A stretch of 64,000 nucleotides of DNA from Phascolomyces articulosus. Taxonomy: Eukaryota > Mucoromycota > Mucoromycetes > Mucorales > Lichtheimiaceae. The position numbers were made by a program, and so were the translations under genes. The notes under the pieces are model-generated. The model was not told the DNA's origin. It worked only from the letters and a program-made list of their open reading frames with translations, and did not search any database. Where the stretch lies: the NCBI GenBank assembly GCA_025677815.1, contig JAIXMP010000019.1, positions 310,001 to 374,000 on the forward strand. Direction: 5' to 3'. Below, in pieces: positions 59,125-64,000 of this stretch (position 1 is its first letter; every line of letters starts with the position of its first letter).

Positions 59125-60052
59125 GAATTGCTAATCAAAGTTTAGAAACTTTATTATAAAATCACAAATGGATATTTCATTTGACTAACAGAAGCGTGCG
59201 TGCGCTTTTTTTTCTTACTTTTATTAGAATTTTGTTGCTTATATGATGTATCAAACCACTTGTAATAAAAAGGAAAGGCAGAGTTATAAAAGAAAATGCT
59301 GCTGCGGTACAAAGAATTTTTATCTTGTGATAAATTTCAGTTTATTTGGAGCTGAGGTAGTTTCTCTTTTCTTCAGCTTTTGGTTTGCATAAATTCTGTG
59401 TGCATCAAATTTTGTTAACATGTCAAAGCGACCTTTTGCGATACTGGATAACAAACCAGTACGTAAACGTGTTATTAAGAGTAAGTGTAGTGCTGATATC
59501 GAAACAAAAACAAGGAAAAGATAGGCCAACTTTGTTTCTGCAACAATCAGAAGAAAAACATACGCACTCGCCTTCTAATCGCCAACCTTCCTTTTTTTTT
59601 TTTCCTTTCTGTCTTATTTTCTATAGTTCCCAGCCGAAATCCTCCACCTGGTATACAAGCATTTACTTCCCCATGAAATAGTCAACTTTCAAATGCAATG
59701 TCTGATTTGAAAAATCCATATCTGCTAGGAATCTTTGGAAGTATCTTTATGAACAAAGCAAGTTGACAAATCATAGAACTTGCTGTATTTATTCAAACTA
59801 TTTCGAATGCATCTTATCTAAATATGATCAATTGTGTGATTACTGTCTGGTTAAATGCCCATTTATTAGATCTAATAAGGATTTAGTAATTTGGCACGCT
59901 ACACTGACGATGCCTGTGAAACTCTGTGTTAACTGTCGCTTGTGTATCTATCGGTTATTAACAAAAACGAAAGCTGAAGCAGTTTTCAAGCTTGGAGACC
60001 ACTTTGACACAATTTTATGATAAAGTTTCTAAACTTTGATGATTAGCAATTC
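59125..60052. repeat. F-box segment framed by ~38-bp inverted repeats
   Basis: GAATTGCTAATC...AAAGTTTAGAAACTTTAT...TAAAAT at 59125-59162 is mirrored at 60012-60052 with one 3-bp indel and a mismatch. The right copy overlaps the stop codon of the F-box relic, so the repeat brackets that gene. The inner AAAGTTTAGAAACTTT is itself nearly palindromic. Confidence 0.55.
59420..60019 (+). pseudogene. F-box protein relic
   Basis: Possible start at ATG 59420 (M-S-K-R-P-F-A-I-L-D-N-K-P). An intron-like gap then leads to an F-box core at about 59628-59710 with P-A-E-I-L-H-L-V-Y-K-H-L-L-P-H-E-I-V, interrupted by TGA, and in another frame L-W-K-Y-L-Y-E-Q-S-K-L (about 59730-59762), a normal continuation of fungal F-box proteins. 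The last part (59763-60019) is open and has paired cysteines (C-D-Y-C and C-V-N-C-R-L-C) and a final A-E-A-V-F-K-L-G, as in fungal F-box proteins with a C-terminal zinc-ribbon-like end. F-box proteins are substrate receptors of SCF ubiquitin ligases. The frame breaks make this copy dead. Confidence 0.5.
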
Positions 60053-60110
60053 AATTACAAAGTGATGCCAGGATAATCCAATGCTATAAGTTGCTGCTAT
60101 ATACTGCCTA

Positions 60111-61043
60111 CAGTCAGACCCCGTTTCTTGCAAGGCTAGAATTTCACCAATTTGGTTCCATGAACCGGCGGGCCTGACTGTACTTGTGTCATAACTAGTA
60201 AAGAATATGCAAAAAAAAATTGCCCATTACAATTGTTTATTGTACCATATCTATTGAATGAGAGCAGCAGAAAACTCACTAAATGCAAAATGCAATTGAT
60301 ATAATAATATTATGACAAACAAAATATAACTTGTCTCGTCAAATCTTGGTTGTGATGAGAGTATACAAAGTAGCCCTAGATTTTGATATTTTCAAAAAAT
60401 ATAGCAATTTTTTTTTATCTTTTTATCTTTTTTTAAAAAAATATACTGGATAGTAAAAGCACATAACAAGTTTACTTAAGACCAAGGCGACACACTTTGG
60501 GAGGAATATGCTTCTAAACGCACCACAAAGATAAGTGAAATGATGACCTTTTTTAACAAAATTGTTCCGGGTATGCCATATCCATCATATTCTACATTTT
60601 CATGTTTTTTATCGAGAAAAAGACCAAATCCTCTTTCAACCAGAAATTCAACCTCACAAATGGGAAGGTGTAGTAGAAATGGACATTATGCTGTAAGTAT
60701 TTTGCTTTTCATATACTCATTATTTTTTTATATTAAATCTTCTACACAAAACCTACAAACAACTTTAAATGGTTACTTTCTCTGAAAAATATTTTTAAAT
60801 AAAACAATGTTATAGTGCTGTAACCTACCTATATAGAGACTAGTAGATTTTTGTTTATTGTGTGAACTATAAATATATAATTATAAAGCATATGTTTCAC
60901 CCTGGATAGCAATGCAAGTGGATTTTACCTGCTTCAAGTTGCAAGTTGCAGAGTTTATTATGTTTTATTCACATTTCCCAGAAATTTGTTGCTAAAAGCG
61001 AGGTATTGCAAAAAATGAGGTTGCAAGAAACGGGGTCTGACTG
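60111..61043. mobile_element. TA-flanked element with 23-bp perfect terminal inverted repeats
   Basis: CAGTCAGACCCCGTTTCTTG plus CAA at 60111-60133 is repeated exactly in reverse complement at 61021-61043. Both ends are flanked by TA (60109-60110 and 61044-61045), the target preference of Tc1/mariner/pogo elements, and CAG...ACC-CCGTTT resembles pogo/Tigger-type ends. A shorter inverted end, GGGCCTGACTG, at 60170-60180 followed by TA, gives a 70-bp unit (60111-60180), perhaps a solo mini-element. Inside, 60481-60691 has an open, coding-like frame (D-T-L-W-E-E-Y-A-S-K, I-V-P-G-M-P-Y-P-S-Y) that ends at GTAAGT; no transposase assignment. Confidence 0.55.
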
Positions 61044-61055
61044 TAGTATTGGGAC
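61043..61055 (+). repeat. Target-site duplication, left copy
   Basis: GTAGTATTGGGAC, identical to 62033-62045; brackets the LINE insertion. Confidence 0.7.
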
Positions 61056-61712
61056 GCCTTACTGCCCACACTATTACCGTATATCAAGCTTAGTAAAGGA
61101 ACAATGGCCTGGAACACACTACTTCGGAAAAATGATATATGGAAAACAATGACAGAAAACAACAACGATCCAACAGCTTTAAATATTAAAGATGTAATTA
61201 AACGACATCGACAAACAACTCACGAAAAACGATGTGCACGCAAAAACTCTGTACTTATTAATGCCTGTCGAAGAACACTAGGTATTGATCCAATTCTATG
61301 GCTACCAATGTCACCACAAGAACGTGTTCTATGCATTCATTATCGACTAGGATGGATCAATAATTATCAACAACAAGCATGCTCTAACTGTCATCAACCG
61401 ACCCGTTTAACAAAAAATCATTTAATTAAATGTCTTGATGTCCATTCCTTTCTCTCCTTCTCCACTAATATTAAGGATCCAATCTCGTTTGTGCTTAACC
61501 GATTACCAAAATCACCTCCGACCTCATCTGCCAAACGTACTTATCTCAATATAATATGGCCTAAGGTTTGCTATATATTATCACAAATGTACCGTACATG
61601 CCGATCAGAGCAATACCTCACCCCACTGCCACCAGTAGACCAATTTGGACGAGCGCTCCTAGTGTGGATCGAACCGCCTGCGAAACATTCCACATTACCA
61701 GCATCTATATAA
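61056..61712 (+). pseudogene. LINE ORF2 C-terminal fragment
   Basis: Coding part of the truncated LINE. First ATG is at 61104, but the frame runs without stop from the insertion junction. The C-x2-C-x9-H-x4-C arrangement fits the conserved knuckle downstream of LINE reverse transcriptases. No frameshift inside, which suggests a fairly young insertion. Confidence 0.65.
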
Positions 61713-62032
61713 TATTATTCTTTTAACTATTAAAAAAAAAAAAAAAAACTTCCTGATACCTCTTCCTTTAGCTCCATAATGTTTCCCACCACCCATAGAA
61801 TAGTTACCCTCTGTTTCTTTTTCTCCCAACCTTTTATATATAACTTAGTAATCCCCTTCCTTTATATAACTCTTTGATCAGTATCCCCTTATTTTCGGTC
61901 GTATACCCACACCTTTTTCCTACTGCCCTGCAGGTTTTTCAGAACTGAGCCTTGTGAACTGACGAGAGCAAGAAGCTGAAATCAGCGTGTGCTCATTTAA
62001 TTTCGTCCTTAATAAAAATTTATAATTTCAAC
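61056..62032 (+). mobile_element. 5'-truncated LINE retrotransposon copy
   Basis: A 977-bp insertion between 13-bp direct repeats. The coding frame is open from the very first base after the left repeat (61056) to TAA at 61712 (218 residues), as expected of 5'-truncated target-primed insertion. The protein is the C-terminal end of a LINE ORF2: A-W-N-T-L-L-R-K-N-D-I-W, helices with R-H-R-Q-T-T and R-R-T-L-G-I-D-P, then the zinc-knuckle-like C-S-N-C-H-Q-P-T-R-L-T-K-N-H-L-I-K-C after the reverse transcriptase region. A short A17 run (61732-61748) is followed by a 3' UTR that ends with AATAAAA near 62011, just before the right repeat. The reverse transcriptase itself is missing, so the copy cannot move. 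Confidence 0.75.
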
Positions 62033-62045
62033 GTAGTATTGGGAC
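62033..62045 (+). repeat. Target-site duplication, right copy
   Basis: Same 13 bases as 61043-61055. Confidence 0.7.
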
Positions 62046-62880
62046 AAGTTTTTTCTTCTCTTTTTTTTTTTATTGTCGTTTTGACATTTTTCCCTGTGCT
62101 ATCTTATACCATGCACGACAAGTGCTTTATGTCCGTGTATTGGCTTGAAATGGCACGAGAGTTACTTGTTCTAGAGGCTCTCACTTGTGTCGTGATAAAT
62201 ATGGCGGATCAATACCAAGCCAATAGAAATGGAGATAACAGAAGAGTAGTGATAAAATAAAGAGTAACGTGAAAGATATCGCTTATTGTTTTAATGATCA
62301 GGGGTATTTATATGTTTTCTAACTACTTGTAATAATAATAAATTATATAATAAAACTAATGATAATAATATGTATACGTGGAATAATGGAGGATGCGATA
62401 CGTGTTCATGACTGTCAATTGAATACATGTTCGAATAATTAATAAGGTGATGGATGATAAATGCGTGGCATAATAAAATGCAAATACGATAGCAGCGATA
62501 AGGTGCTACAAAAATAAATCAAAAAAGGAATAGGTAGTAACCCTTATTTTTAGTTACACTTGGTTTAATGGCTTTATAACTAACTACTTCTTTTTTCTCT
62601 CTCTTTAGATCACACATAGAAAAACATTACGTTGACAGCCTTTCTCTCTCTCTCATGTTGATCTGTTCGATCCGTGTATGAGACACCGATCAAAAACAAT
62701 AGAATTCCAAGAGGTAGGTGAAGATAACATTATGTTGAATGTTTACTGAAAGAGGGTAAAGTAGAATAGACATGTTGCTCATATCCTCCATGGTTTGAGC
62801 TTAGCTGATATATTTCTGGTGCGTATACGCCTATTGGTATTCATACTTCCCCATCTACGAAATTCGGTTACGGAATTTCA
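62046..62880. other. Unassigned inner part of the inverted-arm unit
   Basis: An open frame 62039-62260 (+, no ATG at the start) includes M-A-R-E-L-L-V-L-E-A-L-T and M-A-D-Q-Y-Q-A-N-R-N-G-D-N-R-R-V-V, which reads like coding sequence, but no family was recognised. The rest is AT-rich. Confidence 0.3.
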
Positions 62881-63229
62881 CTCAACGAATCGAAGGATGG
62901 AACAACGGTGTGTCTATCTCGGTCATATCCTGGTATTATGAGACGATGCTCTTTTCTTTCGTCGTATTTCTTATCAACATTGATTCACATCCATCCAATC
63001 ATAAGATGCTATTCCTGTAATATAATAAACCAGATCTGTATGGGACCCTTCATCATTCCAATTCAACTCTCCTCCAGGTTCACCCATTTTTTCTTCTGTC
63101 CGCCATTAATCTTCTACTTTTTCCAATTTTGTCCTTTTATCCCTCTCAACTCTCCTATAAACTACAGTATACTACACCTTATCTTAGTCACGTCATTCTT
63201 ATTCTCAGTGAGAATGTGTGGTTAAATAA
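62881..63229 (+). repeat. Right arm of long inverted repeat
   Basis: Inverted copy of 58776-59124. Confidence 0.75.
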
Positions 63230-63732
63230 AAAAGAACTCGTTATGTTCATTGTATTTATACAGAAAAAAAGTATTACCAAGGCATATTTTAACGATGCCG
63301 GATAAATCACCGATGGACACAAACATTCTGACGTAAAATTTTAGGCGCAAAAACAGGAACACAAGTCAGTTCCCCAGATAACGCAAACCCTTTTTATATG
63401 TAACCCAAAATTATTTCAAGATAACAATGATATGAATACATAATTTATAAAAGAAAGAACAATAATTGCGTGTAAGGAAGAAGAAACATGATAACAAAGA
63501 AAAAGTATTGTTTTTTTTACAAATAATCACAAATACAATGTAAACGTATGCTGATTATTTAAAAGTCTATTATATTTGATCTTCATGGTCGCCATCATTA
63601 TGCACTATGAATAATAATATGCCAGCATAATAACGCAAAAAAATATCACACAGCCTTTCTAAACTCCACAACTAATATATATATAACTTTTTCGTGTATC
63701 GCAGCAGTTTCGTAATACTCTTTGCATAAACC
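63230..63732. other. Intergenic, promoter of the otubain-like gene
   Basis: AT-rich; no gene; likely TATATATAT at about 63675-63684 and a pyrimidine-rich leader before 63733. Confidence 0.5.
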
Positions 63733-64000
63733 ATGTCTTCCGAAGGTCCCACGACGACTGAAATAGAACCTGAACTCACAGATGAACAAATTCTTGAGTT
63801 AGAACAACGCATCAAAGACGAAGATGCTCTTAAAGTATACATTTGTTCTCAATCTATTTTCTTTTTCTCCTCACTATTTCTTCTTCCTATGCTCTATTCT
63901 TGATATAAAAGGACTCAAAGGTGTTTGCATAAAATACGCACACTTTTTTTTTTTTTTTTAGATTCCTTTAGTTTGTCAAGATGAATCCATTAATACGTTG
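63733..64000 (+). CDS. Probable otubain (OTUB1-like) deubiquitinase, 5' part
   Basis: Two exons are visible: 63733-63834 and from 63962 to the window end, intron phase 0 with a poly-T tract before AG. The 47 visible residues have an acidic start (S-S-E-G-P-T-T-T-E-I-E-P), then D-E-Q-I-L-E-L-E-Q-R-I-K-D-E and I-P-L-V-C-Q-D-E-S-I-N-T-L. The helix followed by P-L-V and an acidic [L/I]-x-x-L stretch matches the N-terminal region of OTUB1-type cysteine proteases, which cut Lys48-linked ubiquitin. The catalytic Asp-x-x-Cys region lies outside the window, so the assignment is by N-terminus only. Confidence 0.45.

Larger units (their letters stand above)
58776..63229. mobile_element. 4.45-kb unit with 349-bp inverted arms
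   Basis: The left arm 58776-59124 and the right arm 62881-63229 are inverted copies of each other, each 349 bp and roughly 90% identical by eye (for example the stretch containing GGTTTATTATATTA and TAAGAAATACGACGA in both). The outer ends begin TTATTTAA[T/C]CACACA. Each arm carries an antiphase open frame of about 105 codons, a by-product of composition and not a gene. Inside are an F-box relic, a TA-flanked element, a LINE fragment and stretches without assignment. No clear target-site duplication is visible outside the arms, so it may be a DNA transposon with long terminal inverted repeats (as in Mutator-like elements) or an inverted duplication. No transposase was recognised. Confidence 0.55.

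Overview
The window is nuclear DNA from a filamentous fungus, most likely an early-diverging lineage such as Mucoromycota (Mucorales). This placement is an inference. It rests on strong A+T richness, many short GT-AG introns (about 60-120 bp), typical fungal housekeeping genes (ELO-type elongase, Ssb-type Hsp70, Trm9, mitochondrial L11, a tricalbin-like protein, mitochondrial sulfide:quinone oxidoreductase), a degenerate HET-like protein and LINE, F-box and DNA-transposon debris. I saw no convincing tRNA, rRNA or CRISPR.

Layout. 1-1.4 kb: 3'-truncated fatty-acid elongase (-). 1.4-7.5 kb: mostly empty AT-rich DNA with a GC-richer structured-looking patch (4.5-4.8 kb) and a small secreted-protein gene (5.9-6.3 kb). 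7.5-33.7 kb: an accessory block dominated by a tandem family of about 180-residue helical proteins that I do not recognise (nine copies, A-I). Between A and B lie a receiver-cAMP phosphodiesterase fusion (RegA-like), a dead Myb/SANT (Reb1-like) gene and a HET-like gene. 34.6 kb: a cysteine-rich defensin-like precursor (-). 36.3-37.9 kb: a single-pass membrane protein. 39-50 kb: a compact housekeeping block (SSB1, TRM9, a 66-aa single-span protein, SMP/C2 tether, SQR). 49.9-51.2 kb: a ruined MFS transporter. 52.9-55.5 kb: a coiled-coil protein and mitochondrial L11. 56.7-58.3 kb: two more, damaged members (J, K) of the tandem family. 58.8-63.2 kb: a nested repeat region bounded by 349-bp inverted arms, holding an F-box relic, a TA-flanked inverted-repeat element and a 5'-truncated LINE with a 13-bp target duplication. 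The right edge holds the first exons of a probable otubain-type deubiquitinase.

The most interesting content is the tandem family. Its members share a three-exon layout, both introns in phase 2 in nearly every copy, an [F/Y]EH-x-[L/V]R helix motif, a C-x2-H motif before the end of exon 2, and a usual S-E-R/S-E-L junction. Copies range from intact to truncated, frameshifted or stop-interrupted, which suggests rapid birth and death. Its neighbourhood (HET-like, defensin-like, F-box, transposons) resembles a fast-evolving accessory or conflict locus, but its function is unknown.
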